Shown here piece by piece: positions 25,243 to 39,400 of a stretch of DNA of 60,000 nucleotides. Under the pieces are notes generated by a model. It searched no databases. It saw nothing but the letters and a program-made list of their open reading frames with translations, and was not told the DNA's origin. This stretch comes from Tubulanus polymorphus (Eukaryota; Nemertea; Palaeonemertea; Tubulaniformes; Tubulanidae): assembly GCF_964204645.1 (NCBI RefSeq), contig NC_134035.1, positions 1,752,001 through 1,812,000 on the forward strand, written 5' to 3'. Positions within the stretch are counted from its first letter, which is position 1; every line of letters begins with the position of its first letter. The translations under genes were made by a program, and so were the position numbers.

Positions 25243-25275
<33 letters not shown>

Positions 25276-26009
25276 TATGCGAACACTTCCGAGAATTTAG
25301 AACTTTTTTTGTTAATGGTCGCGATCGTTGATTATCATCGGCCTACATTAACGTCCGCTCTGAATCTCATCGGCTTGGAGATAAACTCGCCGAGATTACC
25401 ATTTAAGTTTTACTCGGATAGCTGTTGAAACATTTCGTACAACCCTGCAATATTCAAGTAAGAAAATATCGTTCAAGATACAGGACAAATTTTCACGGTC
25501 GAAGAAGGTTCAGATTCAGAAGGTAGCGAAAGCACAACAGAGTAATATTTGTCTTTATGTCTACTGATTTGACACACCAACTATTTATACATTGTAATAA
25601 TCGAGGAACATCGTTCTCTTATCACAGTGACAGTTAGTGATATGACGACCGCGGTGCGCTGCAAGTTTGAATTTTTTACGGATTAATCATTTCAGTTATT
25701 GAGTTAGAATCAACTGCTAGCGTTACCCGGTAAAAAGCATCTTATCACCACGGGGTTTAACAGCCGTAATGGCATCGTCGTTGATCCGTCTGTCGATAAA
25801 ACGGCAGGGATCTCTATCCGTCTGTTTATCATTCAAATTCACTTAAAAATCTCTACCATTTAGCAATTCGCGTCTTAATCGAAGAATCACTATTTCAAGT
25901 TTAGGTTGGCCAGGATTGAAAAAGAATAGCGAATCTTGTTGAATATTTTTTCTTTAAAGCGCTCTGAGTCATTAGGAGATTTAGCTTTGGGGCTATATAA
26001 AAATAAATT

Positions 26010-26089
<80 letters not shown>

Positions 26090-26289
26090 GTCAGTCGATA
26101 TAGAGTTGGATTTGATAGTTGGGTAAACGATAGTTTGACCTTTCATCTGGTTTCACTACAAGCCTGTGATTTACTAAGCAGTATTACCTTTGAGTGCTAT
26201 ATGTACCCTTTCATGGTTTTTGCCGATATTCTCTCTGAATTCTGATGAGGTGAAATTGATGTTCGTTCGTAATTTGAGATAATTCAACC

Positions 26290-26370
<81 letters not shown>

Positions 26371-29300
26371 CAGTCATTATGACGCGGCATGCATAAATAA
26401 AATACGAAACTGCTCCTGCTGCGACGGTCGTTCCAGGAGATCATTACTACTGAGATTTAAACGTTATCCAATATTTCTCTCGTTACATCGAGAATATTAA
26501 TAGTTTCGCGCTGGAAATCTAAGCCGTTGCGTCCCTGTAGATGCTGCTAGATTTCCAGGCGATAATTCGTCGTGTGGCGATATTTCACCTCACAAACCGA
26601 CTCGTTGACAACATAATATATTGCGTATAATGAAAGATGATCTGTAGAGATAACTGCAAGGATTGATCACCACCGCTACCACCACCAGCATAGATCACCA
26701 CCACACCACCACCAGCATAGATCACCACCACACCACTACCAGCATAGATCACTACCACAATTATACCACCACAGATCATCACCACCACCAGCATAGATCA
26801 CCACCACCATCACCACCAACCAACATCGACCATCACTAACACCACCAGCTTAGATCACTGCTGCTACCAGCAATATAGATCACCGCCACCACCACCACCA
26901 CCACCAGCATATATCATCACTACCGATCACCAGCTAAGATCAAGACCAGCTAGATCAGACCACCAACACCACCACCACCACCACTACCACAAGCTTAGAT
27001 CACCACTACCACCAGCATAGATCATCATTATAGATCACCAGCTTAGATCACCAGCACCAGTAAAACAGCCACCTCTGCCACCACAGCGTTACTGCGTTCA
27101 TCCGGCTAAAATAATTTATTATCGTGCGTCGATTACACCTACAATTTCTGTCGCTATAACCGAGCACGAATGATTCCACATCACGACCGATCGACGGCAA
27201 ATCAACGCCTCGGCCGGAAATGTTCATTCAATTGTTCGTTATTAACGTCGACAAAAACAACTGATTCAACTCGATGATAGATTGATGGCTCGGCTCGGTG
27301 CTATCGTGGGTTGCCTTGTTCACAATTCCATTCCCTAACTTATTTCCCCTGTTATACCTCTCCCTAAACATTGACAATAATCGTCGTGATCTGTGTGGCT
27401 GGCCAGAAATGTACACACTACTACCGTACTCACCCCTAGCTGACCCCTGATCCAACCTTTCAATTATCTAGTGTATCTACCTGGGCCCAGTTGCACAGTC
27501 GTGACTTCAGTCCAAAAGTGGCCTCAAATCTTAAGACTGGTCTTAAGTTGTTAGATTGGCTATAGAACTAAGTTGGTCTTAGACTGGTCTTAAGTCTAAG
27601 CCATGACTATGCAACCGGCCCCTGGATTGGCTTTAGGATTACGTAGGTGACTGACTAAACCTAGCCCACAGCAAGTCGCAAACCTGAAACGAGAAACAAG
27701 GAAAAAGGCTTTTCAACATAAAACAGTTTTTACCTTAAACCAAGTTTCATGTTTTGGAGCAACACCAGTCATGAAACTAGCGTTAAAAGCGTCTCAGTGT
27801 CTCGCGGTGTGTGCTATAGGTCTCGAGTGTGTTTGAAAGTTGCGACTTTGGTCTCAGTTTGTTGGTGCTACGCGGTATTAGCTTATAGCGATTTATTTCA
27901 AATGAAATGAAATCCGACCTGCAGATTTTCAAGGAGTTGATAACAATGCGCGGCTATTTACTGTTGTTTTTGTTTGACGAAGTTTGTAAAGCTAAATCTG
28001 TTGCCTCCGGGTGCGGAAATTAGTTCGGCTGAAATATTATTCGCTCGTCATTTTCGTTCCGCCCTCAGCGGTCGACGGGGAAATTAGCGTACGAAAATGC
28101 GGGCATCCTCGGGATCGTCGAAAGGTCAGATCGATGATTTTTTCAAACAATAGCAAGTGCCATAGGTTTGAAGCAATCAGTTCGGTATCGCAAGAAGGGT
28201 TGTCTTATAATTTGAACGGAAAAACAGTACTGATTATCGAATAAGAGAGTTTCCTGCCCCACTCCCCTCAAGGGATGTTCTTGCAGAAGTTCAACGCCTA
28301 GTTTCACAAGTCATATACATCGTCTGGCAACTGTAGCATTAACTTTTGGTGGTCAGATGCATCAAATCGCTTCTATATTCCTTAATCCTTTCAGTGCGGT
28401 GTATAAATCGGTGATAGACTTTGCTAGTACACCGCATCACGGCGTTTTGATGTTATTAGTTTTTATCTCTAATGAAAGATGGCAGCACCTAACGAACATA
28501 GTAAAATATTGGTAACTAGTTATACTGATAAAGTAGTAGTTAAGTGGTATACAGGTTATTCAACCCACTGCAGGAAATTAATCTTTAATTTTCAATTTAT
28601 ACCAACACTTTCGGGCGTTAATTAGTCGGCACTGAAAGGGTTTTAAACAGTATTGGAAAGTGTTGACGTTATGATGTAAAAGTAGTTACTTACACCAAAT
28701 CGACACGATGAACATTCTGAGAGAGAGAGAAAGACATGGCACAATTCTGTGCTTTAACAAACATCCACGATTGTGTCGTGGATAAACGCAAAGTCGGCGA
28801 CAACTGTCTCTTAGCCACTGTACCGCGTAATGTGTTATTTCCTTCTAAATACCGAACACATCAGATAGAGTGAAGTGGACGAAGTCAGCTAATGGATGAC
28901 TGAGCTACGAATATGACTGAAGAGCGACAGAAAGTTCCGCTTTTTAGAAATAGACGACGGGGTTCGTTTTATTAGGTGTCGACACTTCACAACAACGTCG
29001 TGTCTGTGTCTCGGTTTCGATCTCCGTACTGGTGAACTTAGGTTATCGGAGTTGGTCTCTACAATTTGCGAACTGAAGTGAAACTGAATGTCAATGAGCA
29101 CGAATCAATTTAGACCGACCAAAATGACCCGATCCAGGTCTGTTTATTTCAGAATGGACCCATTCTCTATGTGTGTAGAAACTTTACTTATATTGTCTGT
29201 CAATCACTGAGTGTTGCGTCTAGCTGGAGCAGCTGAGTTAGAAAATCCATGTGAACGCACAGTGTCGATTCGGTCCATTTTGAATTGGTACGTTCCAAGT

Positions 29301-32300
29301 ATCGACCAAATTAGAACCAACTAACTAGCAATAGAACGATCTTGATTTGCATATATTTATCAGTGTAATAGCAGGGTGGCCACTTGCCTGGAAATCAGAG
29401 AACGGTCGGAGAATTTTGTGAAAAAAAGCTTAAATTCAAGGAAATTCAGGGAAATTTGTTAAGATTGTGTCTATAATGAAACGGTTTCTGCCTATGTCTT
29501 ACATATTTGTCTATTTTTATTGATTGGATTCTTAGCAGTATGGGAAAACAATGGGTGCATGTCAGGGAAATGGTCAGGGGAACAACGTGCATGTCAGGGA
29601 AATGGTCAGGGGAACAACGTGCCTGTCAGTCAGGGAAATGGTCAGGGAAAAAGCAAGTCTTATAAAAGTGACCACTTTGTATTGTTTCTAGCGGTTTTTC
29701 GAGCGGTGATGACGTTGATGATATTCGAGGCAGACGGAATCTAATTATCAGTCGGTAACGCGGACGTGTTCACACGGTGACCACTCTTAGCATCACTTAC
29801 CGGCGATATTAAATTCTCATCATCACCGGTGATCGTTATACGGAAATTGACTGCGTTCACTCGAGAGCAGACGACGGCCAATCATCATCATCGACCAATC
29901 ATTTGTCAGTCAATGTTTATTGCGTTCGACGTCTGCGGACGTCGGATGAATTAACCCCGGTGAATATCCGGAATCCCGCATCAAATCGAAGTCTATCCGT
30001 CCACGCGGTTTATCGTTGCTCCGGACGATGGCGCGTTGCGCGAAGATGATGCCGGATGGTCAGCGGTATTCGTAGGGGTGCGCGACATGTACGAAAGTGA
30101 ACGTTTTATTGCCAGCATCAATGATTGAGGGTCAGGGATTTTGGGAGGATGCATTTTGAAGCTATTGCTAGGCTAGCAATGAGGATAGATAGAAAAGACA
30201 GATTGCAAAATAAGGCCAGACATATGTAACGTAATAAGGACAAAATACATTCACGGAGATGTAGTATCTTTAATGGCATTTGGAAAAAATTGGACAAATG
30301 TGGACTTTGAGTTTCTGCAGGGAGAGGGTTGTTTGCACCCGTCACATTCCCTTGCGATGCAGGCCTAGAATTCTCTTATGACTTATAAACATAACCATTA
30401 GGTTAGTACTGTAGAAAGACTGGATTTTCAAGACTGGATGTCAACTATCCACCTGTTAACTCTAACCAACTTTTAAGCAAGTGACTCCTAAACTCAGTTC
30501 CGTAAGTCCATTATTGATCTTAGAGGTGGTGTTATGTTCTTAGATTGGCTATAGAACTAAGTTGGTCTTAAGACTTGTCTGAAATCTTAACCTGTGCTAC
30601 TAGCTGTGCTGGTCTATATGATAGCCGCCGCTGGCTGTATCGACTCTTGTTGTAATTTATCAGATTATTAAATCATCAACTTCCGCGCGGTTCACAACGA
30701 CGCGCAGGTCTCTTGACACTTTACGAGAGCGCAGATTAAAGTCTCGACAAGTTTTTCTCAACTTTCCAAATGTAAAACGTGTTTAATGAGTTTCTACAAG
30801 GAAGATGACTGCCACAGCTAGAGGGCAAAATGAAGTCACTTCCTCTGTTGATTTCAGCCATTAATTACTGATGCTCCGGTGGTTTTTAAGTGCCCCTTCC
30901 GCAATCGAACTTAAAAGTAGAAAATGCCATAAAGCTTTGAAAGTACATGATGGGCTTAATGCGGAGCCTCCTGTGGCAATCTAGGATTCCACTTATGGCA
31001 GGCGAGGATCCACCAGGTGTCGCTAGTAGATAGTTGGTCATCCGCATTCAATTTTCCTTCTACATTTCAATCAACACTGAATGAACTTTTTCTCTTAAAT
31101 GAATCAATTATTTATGAAAACTTTACCAATATCTGAGAAGAAAAATGAATTCATTGTATATTTAGTAGTTCCTGTTATAGTTTATGGATTTGAGACACTA
31201 AGAGTTCAGTTCAAATTTCATTGAAATAAACTGATTTTGATGACGTAATACTTGAGTGCTTGTCGCGCCATCTGGTGGGATAGTCGGTGTTGCGGTTCCT
31301 CATTCTCAATTCTTAACACCAAAAGCCGGAGTCAATCTTTGTGGGAGATGTATGCCCCTAATTAACAGTCCGTCACTCCCTCTAATGCGATATAGATTAT
31401 AAAAACACTGACATCAATACAATATGATACGTGCAGTCTAACAGTGGGCAGAGCGTCAAGTCTTTCGCGCTGAGTATAAGTGATATATCTTGCTGTAAAT
31501 GCGTTCTTGCAACGGATCAATTTTCCTATAATTTCGTTAATCTGATTATAAAGTGGTTTCAAGAGAGAGATAAGTACTGAGTTATAGTGTTTACATAGTG
31601 CGCAAATGTATTTTCAGATAAGAATACGATGATAGATTTTTTTTTGGGATGGGGAGGAGGAGGGAGGGGAAAGAGATTGGGGAGCGGCTTATGGAAAGAA
31701 AAAGAAAGCCTACTTTTGAGGGAATCACGAGAAACCTAGTTAGAGACCGAGAGAGGGACATAACTCATCAATCTGGACCCAGTTCCACAGTTGAATGTAA
31801 AAATGTATATTTTGCCTATATCTGTGAAAGTATTCTAAATAGAGTAATGATATTATACCTGTAAGCCTGTATACCTGTAAGGATGTAAGAACAATATGTA
31901 TGAAATTAAGTCGTAATGCCATCCAAGATGGCTGACTGGTGGCTATCTTTGATCCAAAAACATACATTAAGTATTGATATTTCATAAGTATTTTTTAGAT
32001 ATTTTATAAGGGGCGGTTGAATTTCATATATGATTTTCGTTGGATGTAAAAATGAAAGAGGTGTTGTGGTGAATATTTTAAGGGGGTGGTAGCCCCTCTC
32101 AAAATGTGGAGAACACTGCCTACCTGTGATTTTCCAGTGAATCATTATTGAAATTATTAACGAATGTCGATTAATGAAGATAACCAGGAAAACGCTCAAT
32201 ATAACGGTTATATAACGGTGATTATTGATTAATTCGGGCAGACGGACGTCCGACGTCGTCGTCGTTATAAATCGGGGATTCCTACAACGTTGAATTCATC

Positions 32301-33826
32301 AATCAAATTATTCATTAAATCCACCGCGTATAAATGTATTTATAATCGGCGCGCAGGTTTTGACGTTAAAACCATCCCCCCCGGCGACGATTGTTAAGTC
32401 AAGTTGATAACGTCGTTAACTCGGCGGTCTAATTCCATTTTAGCTCTACGGCTAATCTAGAAACTTGAGCTCATTTTGTTTCTGTAGCCAATCTAATGTC
32501 TTAAGACCAGTCTAAGCTCATTTTGGTTCTGACATGCATTTAATGATTCTTAGGTTTTGCTCTGAAAAATATATCGAGCTAATCTAGTAACTTAAGACCA
32601 GTCTAAGCTCATTGGGGCCCAGTTCCATAGTCATGGCTTAGACTTAAGACCAATTTTACGACCATCTTAGTTCTATAACCAATCTAACAACTTAAGACAA
32701 GTCTTAAAATTTAACACCATTTTTGGAACCAGCCCCAGGGTTCTATAATTAATCTAGAAACTTAAGACCAGTCTTAGTTACTTAAGACTGGTCTAAGCCC
32801 ATTTCAGCCATTTCGAAACTTATGCTCTGTACGCAGAATGGCCTTAATAAAGTGGCACATAGAGTTCACATGATAAACAACGGTTTGATGAATTATTCTT
32901 AATTCCATCTTCAGAAAAATGAACCATGGGTCGGTTTTTTGTTGTTAGTTGTTGTTAGAACCGCTGGAGACTGCGATGATTGATGGCTGCGTGCATGTAC
33001 CTCGACATCGTCGACTAAGCTAGCGACTTCAATTTTAAACAATTGAATCAAAAAATACACGACGACACCTGAGCCTCAATGACTCCATCGCTCATTCTAT
33101 CCATACTTACCTGTAGTGTAATCCATAGAGAATCCCACAATGATAACAAAAAAATACTATAAAGTCTGAAAATGTTTCCTTGAGCTAGTAGTTTATTCAA
33201 TGCTTCGAGATGTATTATGTATCGTTTCAGCGCCAAACTGCAGAAAACCCGTTATTGATGCTTTGCAGCTATATTTATTATTTATCGTTACAGCGCCCTC
33301 TAGTGGTATATTAATTATTAATCATTTCAGCACCTGACTGCAGAAAACCCGTTATCACTGCTTTGCAGCTAGATTTATCATTTATCGTTATAGCGCCCTC
33401 TAGTAGTATATTGTTTATCGTTTCAGTGCCCTCTAGTGGTATATTTATCATGTATCATTACAGCGCCCTCTAGTGGTATATTTATCGTTTCAGCGCCAGA
33501 CTGTTTGAATTATATGCAAAACGGAAGCGAATTAATCAAAGTTCGATCGAACAGTCGACAATACCATCGGTTGTTTACGCTCGACAACGATCTCGTCGAA
33601 ATCAGGTGGCAACCGAGTTCGAAAAAACCGCACAAAGCTCGCAGTACGTATTATTCATTATACACGACCTAGAATTCTATCTTCCTTTGATTGAATGCCC
33701 ACTCCATATTACTAGAACCACTAGGTCCAAAAATGACCACTGCCATCTGATTGAGGTGGCCAGATCATTAAAACCTGTAAATTTGGCACTCATCCTCGGG
33801 AATTGCAACCTTTCAAATGTATGTGA

Positions 33827-33885
<59 letters not shown>

Positions 33886-36318
33886 ATTAACATGTCATCT
33901 CGATAAACAAGCCAGCCTATAATAAGGCGGCTTACAAGACACTGTATGTCTGTCTTCAAAAATATCTATAACCGAGGGCGGAACCACGCGGAAACCCAAT
34001 AAATAGAGTCTTCGACTTGGCTGCTTTATGTGAGAAGTTCCTTTTCTTCTGGACCCAGCCCTTCCAATTATCCTAGACCCCCCCCCCTCGCATTCGGCGC
34101 TGATTCTAGAAATTTTCATACCTCCTCCCGGAATATTCTCGGATTATTTACGTGTTCATTTATTTGTCTGTATTGATTTTTTTTCAGTCCAACTCGAACA
34201 GATAAAAGAAATACGAAGCGGTAAAAATACCGATGTTCTCCGGAATCCGGATATCGCCGGAATCTACCCGGACGAATGCGCGTTCTCGATTATCTACGGC
34301 GACGGATTCGACTCGTTGGATTTGATCGCTAACACGCCGGATGAGGCTAATATCTGGGTCACCGGACTCACGTGTCTGCTTTCCGGTAAACATAATCGAG
34401 GTACATCCCTACGTTTTTACGGTGATGCTCATTTTCTTCACTTTCGTTACTGTGCGTTTGTCTGAAACAAGAAACGTTAGGATTGCGGTATGCGATGTCG
34501 GAGAAGCTAAACAAGAAACGTTGGCATAATAACCATTCATTCGCTACTAGTATATCATATGCTCACTAGGTGGGGCTGTAGGTTTGCGTCAGTGTTTCTT
34601 GTTTCGCTGTGCGTCATAGCAGGTGAACTAAACATCGAAAAATATTCCATAAACACTAAATCTGTTTCTCGTTTCATGTTTTTCTCACTGCGCGCTTATT
34701 CATTCAGCGTAAAACTGAGATTAAAATTTGAGATTGATTAATCGTATTCACGGTAATCGCCTTCCATTAGTTCACCTTTAAATCGCTTTTAGTTCCACAT
34801 AAAATATGGAGCTTAGTTTATTGAAAATTGAATCGACGATAATATCAGAGTATTAATATCAACGGAGGGAACTTCGGCGCTTTTGAATCATTATTCAACT
34901 GGAATTTAGATAATAAAAGAGACATTATCGCGCGATGTTTTTGCTGAAGAAATCAATGTCTCGCCCAAATTCCGCCCATCCAAATACCGTTGGTCCAATT
35001 ATCGACTATTCAAGTAAAATCTAATCTATCGAAATTAAACTCGCAACTGGGAAGTCTGAAAAAATACGCGGAGGCTCAATTTACTCGATTCAACTTATCT
35101 CGCTTTGATCTCAATTACTACCGATAGATAAATCAGCTACGCATTCAATAGATCTACGTTGATACGACTAGTACCTTCCCCGATGATAGGGGCTATAAAC
35201 GGTGGAAAAGTTACATTTATATTCATCCTGACCAAAGCGATTACCACACGGGCTCAATACTGAAGGGCTTAGGGATTCCTCCCTCAGACGACTTGACAAA
35301 TTTCTGCAGTGAATCATTTGATTGGCCTATGATAGAATTCGAGAGGTTGACGAATTCGACACGAAGACCGATTCCCCTTTATAATCACTTTATTCGATGT
35401 ATATTTTTTCATCGGACTTATCAGGGAGAAGTCAGAGAATTTTCTTTTCTTCAAAAAAATGGAAGTTGGTAAAAAAGCTTAAATTCAGGGGATAAGTCAG
35501 GGAAATTAGATGAGATTGCTAGATCGCGTGTAAAATCTAACAGTTTCCGTCTATGTCTTACGTATTTGACTGTATTAATTGATTGGATTCTTAGCAGATC
35601 AAGTCAGGGAAAACGGCAGAATCAGAGAGTGTATGTTGGTGAATAGTCAGGGTAAAAGCAAGTAACAAAAGTGGCCACCCTGTGAAAACTGAAGCTACTA
35701 AGCATTAACAAATGCGCAATCAACTGCAGAGGATTAACAACTTGACTATTGATATTTCTAGAGCTAACTCTACAGTAATAAATAATCCACTCGCTGAGTG
35801 AATTCACCGAGTCTGTCACGGTCTGTCATTGGCTCAAGGGAACTGGAAAATCTGGACCATATCGGGGCCAAATACAGTCGTGCCGCGCACCAATGAACGT
35901 TCGTCGCTAAACGGCGAATATGCGAAGACGTTCGTTCTTTATTCCGCATTGCCTGATTCTATTGAATGAGAAAAAAAAACGACGGGGGTAACGTTTTAAT
36001 TCGCTTTGATCAGTCGATTCGTCGTTGATCAAAAACAATTTCCGGGAGGGTCGGGAATCTCGGGCGATCGATATCTCGCGTGTCGCGCGATCGATAACGA
36101 CGGGAGAAACCGATGCCGGTATAATTGGAAACGACGTTCTCAGATCTCGGCGGCGGCGTCTGCCGAACGACGCGAATCTTAAACCGGTTCGTCCTCGTCG
36201 TTACGCCCCACCCCCATGTTACCATGACAACGTAACGCTCAGCGGCGGCGACGGCTGACTTGGACGAAAAGACTGACTGCAGATGATTGTTTTTGAGTGG
36301 CAGCAGGCAGGCAGTCAC

Positions 36319-36406
<88 letters not shown>

Positions 36407-39400
36407 GTTTATGTCACGGATGAATACAAAAATCAATGGATTATCGGTGTGCCAGATATCCCGCCAGATGGCGCCACTGCGATATCAGACGTATTCGATC
36501 AAAATTTCTCATCAACAACTTCGATCTAGATTTCTGGCGTTCTTATCCAAAAATCGCGCAAACGCAAAATACGTTTCTTGTTACGTTTTCTCATCTTGCT
36601 GTCTGTAAATTAGTTTAATTTTTTAAAGATCGTTCCAACGACTGAAACTCAGTCGAAATTAACCTCGTTTCAACTTCGCTCTTCGATTCGAAATTTCGAC
36701 CGTAACCGCGCGAAATCAGGTCCTCGTCGGATGAAATTATTGTCGGATGAAATTATCGTCACTTTCGAAATATGCGGCTAACCTGATTGATCGTATGCGT
36801 TAAACGAACTCACAACGATGACTCTATCTTACTGAAACAATTATATTCAAACTGATAAATGCCGTGCGATAATTCCCCCGAGGGGCTCGAGACATTCTCT
36901 TCTAATGGAGTCATCAGACCTTTCACGTGTTTAACTCCCACACATCGTATAACATTCGATTATCAGCCGTTCTCGGCGCGTTCCGCCAAAATTACAAGAC
37001 GACCCGCCACACCCGCTATCCCACTAGATCGTAACGCATAATTTAGTGCATTTTCGATAAGTTCAACCCCGAACTATAAATTTGATCATCTAGTTAATCA
37101 TGCATCAGTCAAACCATGCATCTAGTTATCTTTACCTGCTTTGTAAGGTCGCTTTGACCATATCACATTTTCCAGTATACTCGCCTGATCTTCATAGACA
37201 GTAAGGTGCTGCCCTCTATGTACTATTTAAAATTAATAGTAGGTGATATTTCAGTCGAAAGTCGCATTTCAGTAAAAACTGATGATTTACCAAAGGAAAA
37301 CAGATGAATACGGCCCCAGTAAAGGAAGGATTACGGATTGATTTTCTGGTTAACCCTCTCAGTGCATTTACACCGCTGTGCGGTGTATAAATCGGTGATG
37401 GACTATTGTTGATGTTTTTAGTAATTAGATTTTAACTCTTGAAAGATGGCAGCACCTGTCAAACATAGTGAAATATTAGCAAATAACGATACACCGCACC
37501 ATGGTGTAGACGCACTATAACAGTATGCTTGTTATTTAACGCACTGGAGTGGAATTGTTTAATCCAGCGTACTGCGCACTAGCACCACCTGGTGGATCCT
37601 CACTTGCCACAGTATTGTAGGGTCCTCTATAAAAGTGTGTTCAGTTATCTGTCGAAAATCCATTGAACGCTCAAATCGACGGTTGACTATTTTTTCTCAT
37701 CAATCCAAGCACGTTTTCGTTGCTGAAACCGAATATTCATCGTACGTACGTCCTATCATCCGCCGGTATTCGTTTCGTCCTATTATTCGCCGGTATTCGT
37801 TGCGAGGATCGTGATTCAACATCAATGAAAAGACCGATTGAAAATTGCGCATCGCGTTGATTGAATCTGTGCACGCTCGAATTTACGGTGATATTCCAGT
37901 CACAGATCTGACACCCGCATCAGATAGACTTTCAAATTACTTCACTCCTCTCATAATTTACGTGGTTCTTTTTTGATTTATCGGAGCTATTCCCTTCATT
38001 GATGGGTGATCATAGATTTTTTTTGCGTGGTCGGAAAGAAAAATTTTTATGCAAGAAGTATATTTTGTGTTAATGCGTTTGATGTCTAGTTTGCGCCCTA
38101 TAACTCCTGCAAGAAATCACCACGAAACAGATTAATGTTTATGTGGTTTGATGATTCGGTTATTGCACAAAGTTGTTTCATGTTTTGGGTTTATATCTTG
38201 CGGTATGCGCTAGGCTTATCACGCACAGTGAAACAAGAAACACTGAAAACAAAACCGGTGGTGAATTTGATCAGTTGTAATGTATCATTGTTACTGATTG
38301 TTTTTTTCATCAGTGTTTCACGGTGAGCTATTATTACATCGCACACAGTAATAGAAACAATGTTTGTCACATTGGGTGAACTGTGTTTCTTGTTTCAGAG
38401 CAACTCGCACAGCGATAAAACTAGCCAGAAAAACATTTCAGTTTCATGTTCTGTTTCGTACCATATGCGCTAGGTGTGACGGCCATTGATTCGGGTATAA
38501 TTAGACACTTTACCACTGTCTCTGCTAGTTCTAATCTAATTCAACTATTGATTTATCTTTTCCACAGATTCAACGGATCACTTAGAGGACAGACAACAGA
38601 TGAGAGATAGGTATCCTTTTGAAGAAACAATTCGGTTAATGCCATTGACCGCGTGTTTCTTTATCAGTACGTGATTCGATGAAAAATGAATGAATTCTAA
38701 CATTTTAAACCTAGAAATCTCTGATTCACACTGGTGAATTTTGTGTAATCACTTGGAAAAATCAATGAAAACTGGAGGGGATTTGTAAATGGATGACTGT
38801 GGATGATATCAGCGCCAAAATCCAGCCAATTTTTTTATATTCGTTGGCTTGATTCCCCAGCGAAGTTCTTTGCAATATTCGATTACTGGTCCATATAGAG
38901 GGCTAAATCAGATAAATATCTGATTTCTCCCTCCAATTCTATAGTTCTTCCTTAAATACCCTAAAATGAGAGGAGAACATGTAAAATGGCTGCCATTCTG
39001 TCGTTCATGTGACACGTACTAAGTACGAATACCGCCACAGCAGACGATCTTAGCTCTCAACATCTGCGGTGATAATCATTTGCAATTTTTGACTTACGAA
39101 CGTCGTTGCGCGCTAGGCTTAATTGAAAATTCCATTCCCTTCGTCCGTCGCGTATTGATGCAACTACTCGGTTGTGATAAGTTATTTTCGAGGAATTCAA
39201 AGATCAGGAAAAAATTTTGATAATGGGGCCCGCTTAAACTATTCGCCGTCTAAACCCGTCGGCAGTCACTTCAAAAATTGGAAAATTAGACATCCTTTTT
39301 TGATGAAATCATTAAAAACGAGCAGTTTATTGACGCCTTGAAGTAAAATGACGCATACGCGTGATATTAATGATCAATATAGTTATTTTGAATTTGAATA

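Larger units (their letters stand above)
19778..33493 (+). other. PLCL intron 1 (13.7 kb)
   Basis: Donor GTGATG, acceptor TTTCAG. No other exon was recognised inside. Contents are listed separately: SINE, 40-bp array, MITEs, Penelope remnant, microsatellites. Relatively repeat-free blocks at 25310-25430, 29745-30060 and 32215-32420 are candidates for regulatory DNA. If exon 1 is wrong, this would be 5' flank instead. Confidence 0.55.
34401..38567 (+). other. PLCL intron 3 (4.2 kb)
   Basis: Contains repeats listed separately. 36010-36260 is GC-rich and open on both strands but lacks a domain or consistent splice sites. 34430-34700 and 38130-38480 share words such as GAAACAAGAAAC and TGCGCTAGG with inverted partners, likely an old foldback element. 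Confidence 0.5.

Noticed and set aside
25901-26377. Frames with long Asn and Tyr-Ile runs
   Set aside because: Translations of (ATT)n and (TA)n microsatellites.
26585-26794. Val/Gly-rich minus-strand frame resembling a membrane or cuticle protein
   Set aside because: Arises from the CAC/AGCATAGATCAC minisatellite; no independent coding evidence.
29520-29744. Gly/Gln-rich secreted-like frame
   Set aside because: Made by GTCAGGGAAATG repeats inside a transposon of the CAGGGTGGCCAC family.
36010-36324. Possible gene or exon in the GC-rich block of intron 3
   Set aside because: Open on both strands with no recognisable domain, and exon 3 to exon 4 phases already join without it.
36239-36608. 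Tyr-Ile-rich frames in intron 3
   Set aside because: Translations of a (TA)n tract on both strands; flanking sequence has no coding feature.
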